Positions 7,267-17,193 of a stretch of DNA of 64,000 nucleotides are shown here, in pieces. How positions within the stretch are numbered: the first letter of the stretch is position 1; the number at the start of each line of letters is the position of its first letter. A program made the translations under genes and the position numbers. The notes under the pieces are model-generated. The model searched no databases. It had not been told where the DNA came from and worked only from the letters and a program-made list of their open reading frames with translations. Source of the stretch: Spirosoma telluris. Lineage in GTDB: Bacteria; Bacteroidota; Bacteroidia; Cytophagales; Spirosomataceae. The DNA is taken from positions 7,617,001 through 7,681,000 of the forward strand of contig QLII01000001.1 of the NCBI GenBank assembly GCA_003259005.1. The letters are read 5' to 3'.

Positions 7267-8781
7267 TTATTTTTCAATCAGTACGTTTGTCTGGGCATTC
7301 GACTCGAATGTATTAGCCGTCATCACGTCGGCATTGACCGATGAGCCATAGCTAACAAAGAGGCCATAGCCACCACTCCCGGTGATGCGTGTATTTTTGA
7401 TGGCCATCGTAGCGCCAGTTCCATAAATGGCAATGTTGGTCTTTTTGCCCGATACGATGGCAACGCTCCCGGCATTGCTGATAGTCGCATTATCAATGAT
7501 ATTCTGGGAGCTAGTGGAGTAACAGATAATTCCTCGCCAGAAAGCAGCGGTACGCTCAGCTCCTGTAATGGTGATTTTAGCCGTAGCCGTTCCTCTGGCG
7601 CTCATATAGCCTCCTGTATTAACCCGAATTACGGCATCGCGAGCCATTTCGAGGGTAAGCCCAGGATTCAGCCACCAGCCCGTAGTTACGGTTAATTCTC
7701 CGTTAATACGATAAGGAGTTTTATCTGTAAATGGAATCCACTCTACTTCAGTAGCTCCCTTAATACTGGAAGCCATGACTTCTACAACATTCTGCCCGTT
7801 TCCGCTTGTAAAAACAGAAGCTGCATCTAACTGAGGGACATTATCGGCGCTGAGCATCAGGCCTGATTCAGTGTTATTTGAAAACTTGTTCTGGGCAAAC
7901 TCCCGAATAATACCGCCATCCTGCACGTATAAGCCGTAGCCCGTTGTTTCGGCAAAGAGACTGTTTTTTACGGCAATCTGCGCCTTCGTTCCGGAAACAT
8001 ACATACCTGCTTTTATTAGGGAATAGAGCGGACGGCTACCGGCATGAAGAACTTCCACATACTCAAACACATTGGCATTGCTGCCCGAGTAGAGCATCAG
8101 GCCAACCCAGAATCCTTTCGTTTTTTCAACGCCCACAAATCGGATTTTCTGATCTGCGTTTCCTTTTGCGATAATCAGCCCACCGTTATCGTTAATATCC
8201 ATTCTTGTGTCGCGCTCAAAAGCGATCACTACACCTGGATTGATGGTTAATTCGGCTTGAACACTAACTGACTTGGCCACGATATAATCAGGTAAATCGG
8301 GGTTGGCAATTCGGTCGGTCAATACAGTTTTAACGGTAATGTTCTGGTTGATAGTGACGGGTTGCGCTACCGAAGCGGCTATTACCACATTGTCGGTACT
8401 CTTTCCATTTTCATTAGAAACGGTCAATTGCAGTTCATATTCGCCGACTTCATCGGGTGTAAACGTTGGTTTGGCGGTGGTAGCATTAGCCAAGGTTATT
8501 GTGCTTTTGGCCGGCTTGCGAACAAAAGACCATTGGGTTGTGAAGGGCTTGCCCTGGCTATCCTGAGAGTCACTGCCATTCAGAGTAACGAGCTGACCAA
8601 CCTGAACCTGTTGATCAGTTCCGGCATTGGCTGTTAGGGTGCCCGTTGGATTTACTTCAGTTTCTTTTTTACAGCTAGTCATCAAGAGAGCCATAAAGGC
8701 AAATAATACCAATAACCCTTTTTTCAGGGTAGAGTCCGATTGAACGGAAGGGTTCGGGTAAGAGAGTATGATCGTTTTCAT
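7267..8781 (-). CDS. PKD-domain lipoprotein with parallel beta-helix repeats
   Basis: 504 residues from the ATG at 8781. The signal peptide ends in a lipobox (FMALLMTSC), so the protein should be a surface or periplasmic lipoprotein. Residues about 38-130 resemble a PKD/Ig-like domain (TANAGTDQQVQVGQLVTLNGSDSQD...GEYELQLTVSNENGKSTD). The remainder is a right-handed beta-helix of irregular Asn/Gly-rich rungs (for example FEYVEVLHAGS, IAVKNSLFAETTGYGLYVQDGG, IDNATISNAGSVAIVSG, IKNTRITGSGGYGLFV), a fold shared by polysaccharide lyases and adhesins. I see no convincing catalytic residues. The open frame extends to 8874, but that extension has no sensible signal sequence. Function unknown; binding of a glycan or surface polymer is a guess. 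Confidence 0.75.
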   Translation of the reverse strand: MKTIILSYPNPSVQSDSTLKKGLLVLFAFMALLMTSCKKETEVNPTGTLTANAGTDQQVQVGQLVTLNGSDSQDSQGKPFTTQWSFVRKPAKSTITLANATTAKPTFTPDEVGEYELQLTVSNENGKSTDNVVIAASVAQPVTINQNITVKTVLTDRIANPDLPDYIVAKSVSVQAELTINPGVVIAFERDTRMDINDNGGLIIAKGNADQKIRFVGVEKTKGFWVGLMLYSGSNANVFEYVEVLHAGSRPLYSLIKAGMYVSGTKAQIAVKNSLFAETTGYGLYVQDGGIIREFAQNKFSNNTESGLMLSADNVPQLDAASVFTSGNGQNVVEVMASSIKGATEVEWIPFTDKTPYRINGELTVTTGWWLNPGLTLEMARDAVIRVNTGGYMSARGTATAKITITGAERTAAFWRGIICYSTSSQNIIDNATISNAGSVAIVSGKKTNIAIYGTGATMAIKNTRITGSGGYGLFVSYGSSVNADVMTANTFESNAQTNVLIEK

Positions 8782-9081
8782 GAAAAAGAGGAGTCCGTTG
8801 TTGCGGATTGTTTTTAGATAGATGTTGTTTAACTGCTCAAAAGTAGAAGACCCTTTTACGGAGACCCGGCACAAATGCCCTGAAACGGAAAAAGCCTCGT
8901 GTGAACTGTCACGTGACTGAAATCAATTGATTGGGCAGATAAAAGGGTAGGCCTTTTATAGGGGCTGGCATTAAAATTCACGGTGGGACATTTTAAAAGG
9001 AACATTTACCTGGTAGGATGAGTAAGTTTGAGGCCCGAGTACTTACCTAGCGAGGAGATACTATTTTTTGTATTGTTAAGA
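8782..9081. other. 300-bp intergenic interval before the LytS gene
   Basis: No gene seen. It holds a small palindrome at 8939-8959 (ATAAAAGG...CCTTTTAT) and a candidate -7 box TAAGTTTG at 9023-9030 for the sensor kinase. Confidence 0.6.
9023..9030 (+). promoter_or_regulatory. Candidate -7 box for the LytS/LytTR pair
   Basis: TAAGTTTG matches TAnnTTTG. Transcription would begin close to 9037, which excludes the ATG at 9028 and supports the start at 9082. No clear -33 element was found. Confidence 0.35.
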
Positions 9082-10194
9082 ATGGGAAGAAAGACTGAGA
9101 ATCAATTGACATATGGACAAAAATGGCGGCTCGCTACCACTGTTTTTGCGATTTACTGGCCTATTCGATTGTATGTCCATCTTAACCATTTTTCACTTGG
9201 GCTTATAGAGCGTGTGTGGCCTTTTTGGATCATGGAGATTATCGTTACGATTCTGTTCTTTGGCCTCTGGCTCACGGTTACAGATTGGATTCAGCAACGA
9301 TTTTTTAGTAAGATGAACAGGGAATTTCTTATTGAGTTTGACTTACCCGCGCAGCTAGCTACTTTAGTCGTGGCTGGCGCATTAGCCGCCTTATTTAATA
9401 TGGCTTTTCACCGGATGTGGGTAACAATGGCGGGCGTGGAACGCTTCCATTTTTCACAATCAGCCCGCGTGCAGTCATTCCGGCTAAATGCTGAGGAGCG
9501 AAATCAACGTCGAAAGTATGATAATGGATTGACCATAATGGCAATGTTGTCAGCGTTCTATCTGGCGGCTAATCGCAGAGGTTACAAGCGCCTGGAAGAT
9601 ATAAGGGTTAAAGCCGAACAACTGAAACAGGAAGCTACACAGGCCCAGTTTATGGCCCTTAAAAACCAGGTTAACCCACATTTTCTGTTCAATAGCCTTA
9701 GTATTCTTTCTTCACTGATTGAGCCCAATCCCAAGCTTTCAATCCAATTTGTGGGTCAACTGGCCAAAGCATTTCGGTACATATTAGAACAACGGGACTC
9801 GAATTATATAAAACTTCAGGAGGAGTTAACCTTTACGAATGCCTATACGTTTCTGCTTCATATTCGGTTTGGCGAAAAGCTGAAGATTACAACCAATGTG
9901 GCTCCTGAAATAGCGACTAAATACAGTATTGCCCCATTAACCCTACAATTACTGATTGAGAATGTCGTAAAACACAATCAAATGTCAAGCGAAGAACCCT
10001 TACAGGTTAGTATACGAACGGAAGGAAATTATTTGTTGATCACCAACCTCATTCGACTTCGGCCTCAAAAAGAGACTTCCACGGGGCTTGGACTGAAAAA
10101 TATTACCGATCGTTACCGATTACTCACTGAACGACCGGTGTGGTTTGGCGATCAGAATGGGGTATTTATGGTTAGAATTCCGCTGCTCTTATAA
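9082..10194 (+). CDS. LytS-family sensor histidine kinase
   Basis: 370 residues from the ATG at 9082. The N-terminal half has about four hydrophobic helices (around FAIYWPIRLYVHL, FWIMEIIVTILFFGLWLTV, ATLVVAGALAALFNMAF and LTIMAMLSAFYLA). A short coiled coil (KRLEDIRVKAEQLKQEATQAQFMALKNQ) leads into the His_kinase box VNPHFLFNSLSILSSLI with the phospho-accepting His near residue 200. The ATPase region has an N box (LIENVVKHNQ) and a G box (GLGLKNITDRY). This class passes phosphate to LytTR regulators, and the gene directly downstream is one. The signal sensed is unknown. Confidence 0.85.
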   Translation: MGRKTENQLTYGQKWRLATTVFAIYWPIRLYVHLNHFSLGLIERVWPFWIMEIIVTILFFGLWLTVTDWIQQRFFSKMNREFLIEFDLPAQLATLVVAGALAALFNMAFHRMWVTMAGVERFHFSQSARVQSFRLNAEERNQRRKYDNGLTIMAMLSAFYLAANRRGYKRLEDIRVKAEQLKQEATQAQFMALKNQVNPHFLFNSLSILSSLIEPNPKLSIQFVGQLAKAFRYILEQRDSNYIKLQEELTFTNAYTFLLHIRFGEKLKITTNVAPEIATKYSIAPLTLQLLIENVVKHNQMSSEEPLQVSIRTEGNYLLITNLIRLRPQKETSTGLGLKNITDRYRLLTERPVWFGDQNGVFMVRIPLLL

Positions 10195-10219
10195 ATTAGG
10201 TTGTTACTGTTATAACGTT

Positions 10220-10990
10220 ATGAATGTATTAATCATTGAAGACGAAGCCTTAACTGCTCGTCGGCTGGCTTCCTTGTTGCATGAATATGATCCTGGTATC
10301 CATGTATTGGCTCAGTTACCGTCGGTGGCTAAGTCGGTTGACTGGTTTAGAGACTCGCAGTCGATTCAGCCAGATTTGATTTTTCTGGATATTTTTCTGG
10401 AAGATGATTTAGGATTCAGCCTTATTGAGCAGCTCAATCTAAAAATTCCGATCATTTTTACCACGGCTCATGATAACCATGCGTTGCAGGCGTTTAAGGC
10501 AAATAGTATTGACTACTTGCTTAAACCCATTGACAGTGACGAATTGGCTAAAGCCTTAAATAAATTTAAATTGGTTCGACAACCATACTCGGAATCATTG
10601 TCGGAGCACTATGTTGGGGATCAGGTTGTAAAACAGTGGAGCCCACCAGCCTACCGCGACCGGTTTATGGTTAGCGTAGGGCCCAAATTGCGGAGTATTC
10701 GAACCGATGCAATCGCTTATTTCTTTTTTGAGAACAAAGCAACTTACCTGATGCCTCAGGTAGGCGTTCCCATATCGATTGACTATAGCCTTGATAAGCT
10801 AGGGCAGTTGGTAGACCCTGGGCAGTTTTTTCGAATTAATCGCTCATTTCTGGTTGCCATTTCCGCCATTCAATCTGTCCATACCTATTCTGGTAGCAAA
10901 CTCAAGGTCGATTTGCAGCCTGTAGCACGCCAGGACGTGTTTGTTAGCATCGAACGAGTTACCGAGTTCAAAGACTGGTTAGGGCGGTAA
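10220..10990 (+). CDS. LytTR-family DNA-binding response regulator
   Basis: 256 residues from the ATG at 10220 (the frame is open upstream within the kinase gene, but MNVLIIEDEALTARRL is the standard receiver start). The receiver domain has the acidic pocket EDE, the phospho-acceptor Asp in DLIFLDIFLEDD, the switch Thr in IIFTTAHD and the Lys in YLLKPID. The C-terminal LytTR domain (about 155-256) runs from RFMVSVGPKLRSIRTDAIAYF to FFRINRSFLVAISAIQSVHTYSGSKLKV. It lies 25 bases after the LytS gene and surely forms an operon with it. LytTR proteins bind direct repeats near target promoters; the targets are not identifiable here, although susCD is the next large transcription unit. Confidence 0.9.
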   Translation: MNVLIIEDEALTARRLASLLHEYDPGIHVLAQLPSVAKSVDWFRDSQSIQPDLIFLDIFLEDDLGFSLIEQLNLKIPIIFTTAHDNHALQAFKANSIDYLLKPIDSDELAKALNKFKLVRQPYSESLSEHYVGDQVVKQWSPPAYRDRFMVSVGPKLRSIRTDAIAYFFFENKATYLMPQVGVPISIDYSLDKLGQLVDPGQFFRINRSFLVAISAIQSVHTYSGSKLKVDLQPVARQDVFVSIERVTEFKDWLGR

Positions 10991-11235
10991 ATGGTCATTA
11001 TGGGCCAATAAGCCCTATTCTACTTCAGGTTCAACCTGTAAAACCCCGAATTCAACCCGTAAAATCTGTCATCAGTCATCTTTTTTTTCGTCTTCGATAC
11101 CTGGTTTACAACCTTAGCATTGTTATTCAGCCAGTTTACCGGGGGAATACGTAAAAGCAGGCGACTGTTGATCGACTAGTTGTAGTCTGTGTCATCAGTA
11201 TCTCTCAACGATATGCACATAGGACGACAAGGGAT

Positions 11236-11481
11236 ATGAACTACTATTTTTATGCGTATTTCCGCAATCCAAAAGTAACACTACATGTAGGAAGCTGCCG
11301 TTTTTGTAATAATGGGAAAGGCATGCAGTCTAAAAAACTTGGCTACTTAACCGGCCGTTGGCGGGGTGGCTATCCAAATTTTGAACTTGCTTTGGAAGCT
11401 GCCCAGGGAGTTAGCCAGGGGTTAGGGGTAGAGCCCGCTTATTGCCAGCGATGTATTCCCGGGCAAAAGGAGTTGAACTAA
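11236..11481 (+). CDS. Small conserved Cys-rich protein
   Basis: 81 residues: MNYYFYAYFRNPKVTLHVGSCRFCNNGKGMQ...GRWRGGYPNFELALEAAQ...PAYCQRCIPG. Two CxxC pairs (CRFC near residue 21 and CQRC near residue 71) suggest a zinc ribbon. The pattern of a strand with H-x-G-x-C-x-x-C-N, then a W and G-rich turn, an ALEAA helix and a closing CxxC is one I associate with small uncharacterised proteins seen in many bacteria. No function can be assigned. It overlaps by 60 bases the doubtful convergent frame at 11422-11640. Confidence 0.6.
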   Translation: MNYYFYAYFRNPKVTLHVGSCRFCNNGKGMQSKKLGYLTGRWRGGYPNFELALEAAQGVSQGLGVEPAYCQRCIPGQKELN

Positions 11482-11592
11482 CCTTGGCTGGTAATTTCCT
11501 GCAATCATTTCAGTCAAATACGATTCATTAATCTCTTCAACATCCTCAATTGTAGAGAATCGTAACTTTTTTCGGGGCTCAAATTCTGACAT
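11422..11592 (-). CDS. Possible small protein, convergent overlap (doubtful)
   Basis: A frame of about 56 residues from the inner ATG at 11592-region (MSEFEPRKKLRFSTIEDVEEINESYLTEMIAGNYQPRLV...), with a possible longer start at 11640. The composition (charged, helix-like, with no stop-avoidance bias visible) looks protein-like and lower in GC than its neighbours. Its 3' end overlaps the small Cys-rich gene on the other strand by 60 bases. I recognise no family. It may be a remnant or a chance frame. Confidence 0.3.
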   Translation of the reverse strand: MSEFEPRKKLRFSTIEDVEEINESYLTEMIAGNYQPRLVQLLLPGNTSLAISGLYP

Positions 11593-11714
11593 AATCGTGT
11601 ATCGAAGTAATTCGACAGATATGCCATTTTTTGTGAGCATAAATAACTTATTTTTTATTCTATACTAAGTAATTTAGCTGAGTATTAACACTTATTATTT
11701 GTTAATAAGCTTAG

Positions 11715-11798
11715 TTTTTTAATAAAAAAAGACCGTAAAAAACAATTAGTTCTAGTATAAGAACAATTGTTTTTTACGGTCTTTTTTTATTAAAAAAT
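11715..11798. repeat. Long AT-rich inverted repeat with T-runs on both strands
   Basis: Arms of about 38 bases (11715-11753 and 11760-11798ish) pair with a single bulged base around a 6-base loop. The core word AAAAAACAATT and the block GACCGT appear in both arms, and each arm ends in A/T runs. It could terminate transcription in both directions. Confidence 0.85.
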
Positions 11799-11971
11799 AG
11801 GATAAAAGTATTTTCGTTAATTAAATTTTAATTTATAAGGAAAAAGATAATTTAATTAACATAAATTTTAATATAAAATACTGATAATCAAATGATTAAT
11901 AATATTATAGTGTAATTTTTTTTAGAACTGATTTTATTTTATTAAGAAATATAGTTAGCACTATTTTTATA

Positions 11972-11979
11972 TATTTTTG
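11972..11979 (+). promoter_or_regulatory. Candidate -7 box of susC
   Basis: TATTTTTG matches TAnnTTTG and lies 63 bases before the susC ATG, giving an untranslated leader of about 55 bases. No clear -33 TTTG was found at the ideal distance. Confidence 0.4.
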
Positions 11980-12041
11980 AAATATAGTTTCTGTCTTATA
12001 ATATTGACCCGATTACTCATTTTAAAACCAACCTAATCTTC

Positions 12042-15000
12042 ATGAAAGCAACGTTCTACAGGTTTCTGCAGACCGCTTTTTTGGGCGCAGTCTTACTGCT
12101 GGGAAGCTTAACTGTTTCCGCCCAAGACCGTCAGGTGACGGGAAAAATTACCGGTAATGATGGCCCTGTTCCAGGTGCTAACGTAGTCCTGAAAGGTACC
12201 CAAACCGGGACATCTAGTGATGCTAATGGCAACTTTAAGATTTCTGTCCGGGGGGCCAATCCTGTGTTAGTAATTTCGGCTATTGGTACAAAAACTCAGG
12301 AGGTTTCAGTAGGTAACCAGACCAATCTTGACGTGCGTCTCGAAGACGATGCGACTGCTCTTTCCGAAGTGGTTGTAACGGGTTATTCGACCGAAAACCG
12401 TCGGGATGTAACCGGTGCCGTATCGACCGTGAAGCCCGCCCAACTCAAAGTGGTGCCGTCGGCTAACGTTGAGCAGCAGTTGCAGGGCCGCGTAGCGGGG
12501 GTAACCGTTATCACCAACGGTCAGCCAGGCACCTCCAGCCAGGTTCGGGTACGGGCTTCGGTTCTTTTGGGGGTAACCAGCCGCTGTATGTGGTTGACGG
12601 GGTGCCTACCCAAAACATCCAGTTCCTCTCTCCAGATGACATCGAAAGCACTACGGTTCTGAAAGATGCTGCTTCGGCTTCGATTTATGGGGCTCGTGCC
12701 GCGTCGGGTGTGATCGTGTTGACCACCAAGAAAGGGCAGCGCCGGGCTCAGAAATTGAGCGTTAGTTACGATGGACTGTTTGGAGCTACCGATCCAGGCA
12801 AAAGCCTACCGATCCTCAATCCACAGGAGCAGGCTGACTGGACCTGGCAGGCGCGTAAAAATGACCTTTACCAGGCAGGCACAACGCCCGATGCAACGAG
12901 CTTTGCGGGTATCGCCGGTGGTCAGTATGGTTCGGGCTTAACCCCGGTTCTGCCTGATTATCTGCTGGTTGGTAGCCGTTCGGGCTTGTCGGCTTCGCAG
13001 GTTGATTTAACGGCTGAAGCCGCTAAATATAATGTTAACCCTGCTAACGGTGCGATCTACAACGTCATTCCCTCTAACAAAGCGGGTACTGACTGGTATG
13101 CGGCCATTACCCGCGTAGCTCCTATGATGCGCCACTCACTGGGCTTTTCGGGCGGTACAGAATCCAGCCGTTTTTATATCAGCCTGGCTATGCAGAAGCA
13201 AGCTGGTATTGTAATTTTTAACGATTTCTCTCGCTATACCCTTCGCGCTAACACTGAGTTCGATATCACCAAGAAACTCCGTTTCGGTGAGAATTTCCAA
13301 CTAGCTTACATCTCCAATAAAGGTGTTCTTGGTGGGGTGGGCAATCAGCTTGGTAACTCAACCAACAATAACTCAAGCTCTTCTTCGGATGAAAATGAGG
13401 TCTTAACTGCCTTCCGTACTCCCCCGATTATCCCAGTGTATAACTCCTTCGGTGGTTATGCGGGTACAGCCGCTCCTGGCTTTAACAACCCGCACAACGC
13501 GGTTGCTGACCGGACGGCCAACGCCAATAACGGAAACTTCAACATCTATGGTTTTGGTAATGCGTATTTAGAGTATGATGTCATTCCTTCGTTGACACTG
13601 CGGAGCAGCATTGGGGGTACTTATTTCAGCAATTACTACAACAGCTACGGCCGGGTTCAGTATGAAAACTCGGAGAACAACACGACCTATACCTACAGTG
13701 AAGGCTCGGGTTATGGCTTAGCCTGGACCTTTACCAATACGGCTACCTTCAAACAGAAATTTGGTCGTCATGATGTGTTTGCTTTAGGGGGTATCGAAGC
13801 CTTGAACAACGGTTTAGGTCGTAATATCAGTGGTTCGGGTCAGAACCCATTCTCAACCGATCCAAACTATGTGACCATTAACACGACGACACCAGGAGCT
13901 ACTCGTAGCGTTGGTAGTAACTATTATCTGGGGAATAAATTCTATTCGCTGTTTGCTCAGGCTCGCTACACCTACAACGATAAGTACATCCTGACCGGCG
14001 TCATTCGTCGGGATGGTTCGTCCCAGTTCGCAGCGTCTAACCGCTATGGGGTGTTCCCTGCCGTTTCGGCTGCCTGGCGCTTATCTTCGGAAGAATTCAT
14101 GAAGAACCTGCCCTGGGTGTCGGATTTGAAAGTACGGGTGGCTATGGTATCATGGGCAACTCCAACTACCTGAGTGCTACCAACCAGTTTAACCTCTATG
14201 GTGGTGGGGCTGGTCAGGGCTATGACATCACGGGATCAAACGGGTCGATTGCTTCAGGTTTCTATCGGAGCCAGATTGGTAATGCAGCCGCTAAATGGGA
14301 ATCCAGTATCACCTCTAACATTGGTATCGACGGATCATTCTTCAATAACAAGCTGGAAGTTGTTGTTGATTTGTGGCAGAAAGACACCAAGGATCTGCTC
14401 TATCCGTTGACATTACCTGGCGTAGTAGGAGTTCGTTCGAGTGCTCCCTACAAAAACGTAGCCAGCATGAGCAACAAAGGGATCGACATTTTGGTGACCA
14501 ACCGGGGTACGCTTTCTGGTGATCTGACCTATGAAGTGACCGGTATTGCCAGCTTCCTAAGCAACAAAATTACCGCAATTGATCCGTCAGTTCCATACTT
14601 CACGGCGGGTGGTACTCGTTTGAGCACCAACGTGGTTCGTAACCAACCTGGCTATGCGCTGTCATCGTTTTACGGATACAAAGTAATTGGTCTGTTCAAC
14701 AGCAAGGAAGAAGTGGCCGCTGCCCCAACGCAGGATGGCGCGGCTCCAGGTCGTTTCCGCTATGCCGATACGAATGGTGATGGTAAAATCAACGACGACG
14801 ATCGCCAGTTCCTGGGTAATCCAATTCCGAAGTTCACGGGTAGTATTACCCTGACGCTGAAGTATAAAGGCTTCGATTTGAACACCAACCTGTACGCTTC
14901 GCTGGGTAATAAAATCTTTAATAACCAGCGCTGGTTCACCGATTTCTACCCATCCTTCACGGGGGCGGCTGTTAGCGGTCGGGTAAAAGATTCGTGGTTA

Positions 15001-15330
15001 CCGACTCATACCAACACAACGGTGCCCATTTTTGAGAGTGCCTCCAACTTCAGTACCAACACGCAGGCTAACTCATATTACGTGGAGAACGGTTCGTATG
15101 CCCGCATGCAGTACCTGAACTTAGGCTATACCTTCCCCGCGGTCGTGCTTAACAAAGTAAACCTGAGTCGTTTACGCTTATCGGTATCGGCCACCAACTT
15201 GTTCACTATCACCAAATACTCGGGCTTAGATCCTGGCGTAGGGGGATCGGCTGACCAGAACTTCGGTATCGACGTGGGCAACTACCCGGTTCAACGCGGT
15301 TACAACGTTGGTTTAAGCTTCGGTTTCTAA
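12042..15330 (+). CDS. SusC/RagA-type TonB-dependent outer-membrane transporter (two apparent frameshifts)
   Basis: About 1,096 residues when repaired. Signal peptide (FLGAVLLLGSLTVSAQ), a CarboxypepD_reg-like domain (QVTGKITGNDGPVPGANVVLKGTQTGTSSDANGNFKISV), a TonB-box-like EVVVTGYST, a plug domain (QLQGRVAGVTVITNG... PLYVVDGVPTQNIQFLSPDDIESTTVLKDAASASIYGARAASGVIVLTTKKG) and a long beta barrel ending in GYNVGLSFGF. It imports a ligand captured by the partner SusD using TonB energy. The frame breaks twice: at about 12553 (GGG should be GGGG, restoring RVRGFGSFGGN) and at about 14136 (GGG should be GGGG, restoring KVRGGYGIMGNSNYLS). Protein sequence on both sides is well kept, so I treat it as intact. 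susD follows after 30 bases. The substrate is unknown, as no glycosidase lies nearby. Confidence 0.88.
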
Positions 15331-15360
15331 TAACATCAACCTCATCTTATACATCGCACG

Positions 15361-17097
15361 ATGAAAACATTTATAACCAAGGGAACTGTAGCGACCGCCA
15401 TGCTGGTGATGGTTACCTTCGCTTGTCAGGACAAATTTCTCGACGTACCGGCCACAGGCCAGTTATCGGGAACTCAGTTAACCTCCAAGGCGGGTCTGGA
15501 TGGGCTGTTGATTGGCGCTTATGCCCAGTTGAATGCCCGGGGCTTTTCGCAGTCAGCTAGTTCCTTTAACTGGGTACGGGGTAGTATCTCAGGCGGAGAG
15601 GCTAACAAAGGCTCTAACTCTGGAGACTTTAACGCCTTGACACCTTATCAGACCTACCAGATTCTGGCCACCAGCGGTGAGGTAAACGCCAAATGGAGTG
15701 CCATGTATGAAGGCATTGCCCGGTGTAACAGCACTCTTCGCTTACTGGCATCGGCCGGTTCAGATGTGACGGCGGCCGATAAAGCCCGCATCTCGGGTGA
15801 AGCCCGTTTCCTGCGCGCTCACTACTACTTCGAACTGAAGCGTAATTTCAACATGGTTCCTTACGTGGATGAAACCAAGGATTACGGTACGGGTATTGAA
15901 GCAGTTCCCAACAACGCGGACATCTGGCCAAACATTGAGGCTGATTTCAAATATGCGGTTACTAACCTACCTGAAAGTCAGGGAGCAGTGGGCCGGGCTA
16001 ATAAATGGGCGGCTAATGCTTACTTAGCCAAAACGTATCTCTATCAGAAGAAATATGCTGAGGCCAAAGCGCTCTTCGATCAGGTGATTGCCAGTGGGGT
16101 AACCTCCGATGGCAAGAAGTATGCCCTGGTGGCCAACTTCCAGGATAACTTCAATGCCGCCAAGGATAACAGCTCAGAGTCCGTGTTTGCCATTCAGGCA
16201 GCGGCCAACACAGGTAGCTCGGACAATGCCAACCCCGATCTGGTACTGAACTTTCCCTACAACACGGGATCGAACGGTCCAGCAGGTTGCTGCGGCTTCT
16301 TTGCGCCTAGTTTTGAATTAGCCAACTCGTTCCGGGTAGATGCCAATGGGTTGCCTTTACTGGATGGCTCGTACAATTCGGCGGCCAATCAGTTGAAAAC
16401 GGATCAGGGCATTGCTTCGAGCGCAGCCTTTACGCCCGACGCAGGCCCAGTCGATCCTCGTTTGGATTGGTCGGTAGGTCGTCGGGGTATTCCTTACCTG
16501 GATTGGCAGGTACACCCCGGTCTGGACTGGATACGTGACCAGACCTTTGCAGGTCCATATTCGCCGATCAAGTTTGTCTTCTACAAATCGCAGGATAAGT
16601 CCTTGACGGATGGTAGCTCATGGACGGATGGGTATTCAGCCATCAACTACAACATCATTCGGTATGCGGATGTGTTGCTAATGGCGGCCGAATGTGAAGT
16701 GGAAGTGGGTAGTCTGGCAACGGCGCTCTCGTATGTCAACCAGATTCGAAGCCGGGCCAAAGGGACAACTTATGTAAAAACGGCAGCTGGTGCAAACGCA
16801 GCTAACTACCAGATCGGTCTGTACACGGCATTTGCCGACAAGGCAGCGGCTCGTACGGCGGTTCAGTTTGAGCGGAAGTTGGAGCTCTCGGGCGAAGGTC
16901 ACCGGTTCTATGACCTGGTTCGTTGGGGCACGGCGTCAACGGTGTTGAATGCTTTCATCGCTTACGAAAGCAAGCTGTTACCAGTGGGTTACACAGGTGC
17001 TAAGTTCACAGCCGGTAAGGATGAATATCAGCCAATTCCGCAGCAGCAGATTGACTCTCAGGGCAAAACCGTTCTGACTCAGAATCCTGGTTATTAA
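15361..17097 (+). CDS. SusD/RagB-family nutrient-binding lipoprotein
   Basis: 578 residues. The signal peptide ends in a lipobox (MVTFAC), followed by DKFLDVPATGQLSG, the usual SusD opening. TPR-like helices (GEARFLRAHYYFELKRNFNMVPYVDETKDYG, WAANAYLAKTYLYQKKYAEAKALFDQVIASG) and the C-terminal block NIIRYADVLLMAAECEVEVG... ALSYVNQIRSRAKG... FERKLELSGEGHRFYDLVRWG... PIPQQQIDSQGKTVLTQNPGY are diagnostic. It caps the SusC barrel on the outer surface and hands over the ligand. It is translated 30 bases after susC and ended by a strong terminator. A GCCGFF segment in the middle is unusual and could form a disulfide. Confidence 0.93.
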   Translation: MKTFITKGTVATAMLVMVTFACQDKFLDVPATGQLSGTQLTSKAGLDGLLIGAYAQLNARGFSQSASSFNWVRGSISGGEANKGSNSGDFNALTPYQTYQILATSGEVNAKWSAMYEGIARCNSTLRLLASAGSDVTAADKARISGEARFLRAHYYFELKRNFNMVPYVDETKDYGTGIEAVPNNADIWPNIEADFKYAVTNLPESQGAVGRANKWAANAYLAKTYLYQKKYAEAKALFDQVIASGVTSDGKKYALVANFQDNFNAAKDNSSESVFAIQAAANTGSSDNANPDLVLNFPYNTGSNGPAGCCGFFAPSFELANSFRVDANGLPLLDGSYNSAANQLKTDQGIASSAAFTPDAGPVDPRLDWSVGRRGIPYLDWQVHPGLDWIRDQTFAGPYSPIKFVFYKSQDKSLTDGSSWTDGYSAINYNIIRYADVLLMAAECEVEVGSLATALSYVNQIRSRAKGTTYVKTAAGANAANYQIGLYTAFADKAAARTAVQFERKLELSGEGHRFYDLVRWGTASTVLNAFIAYESKLLPVGYTGAKFTAGKDEYQPIPQQQIDSQGKTVLTQNPGY

Positions 17098-17123
17098 GCT
17101 GATCGATTGATTAATTAAATAGT

Positions 17124-17161
17124 AAAAAAGCCAGTCCTATGTAAATAGGACTGGCTTTTTT
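17124..17161. terminator. Bidirectional terminator after susD
   Basis: A 17-bp perfect stem including AAAAAAGCC and GGCTTTTTT ends around a 4-base loop (GTAA), giving a T-run on both strands. It lies between convergent susD and dnaE. Confidence 0.85.
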
Positions 17162-17193
17162 ATGACGGAGTATTCTTAGTTTAGTCTTTTTTG

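Larger units (their letters stand above)
11641..12041. other. AT-rich island upstream of susC
   Basis: About 400 bases of very low GC compared with the roughly 50 percent GC around it. It holds a long inverted repeat (11715-11798) and a candidate susC promoter near 11972. No open frame of interest was seen. It may be a horizontally acquired or structurally silenced promoter region. Confidence 0.75.
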
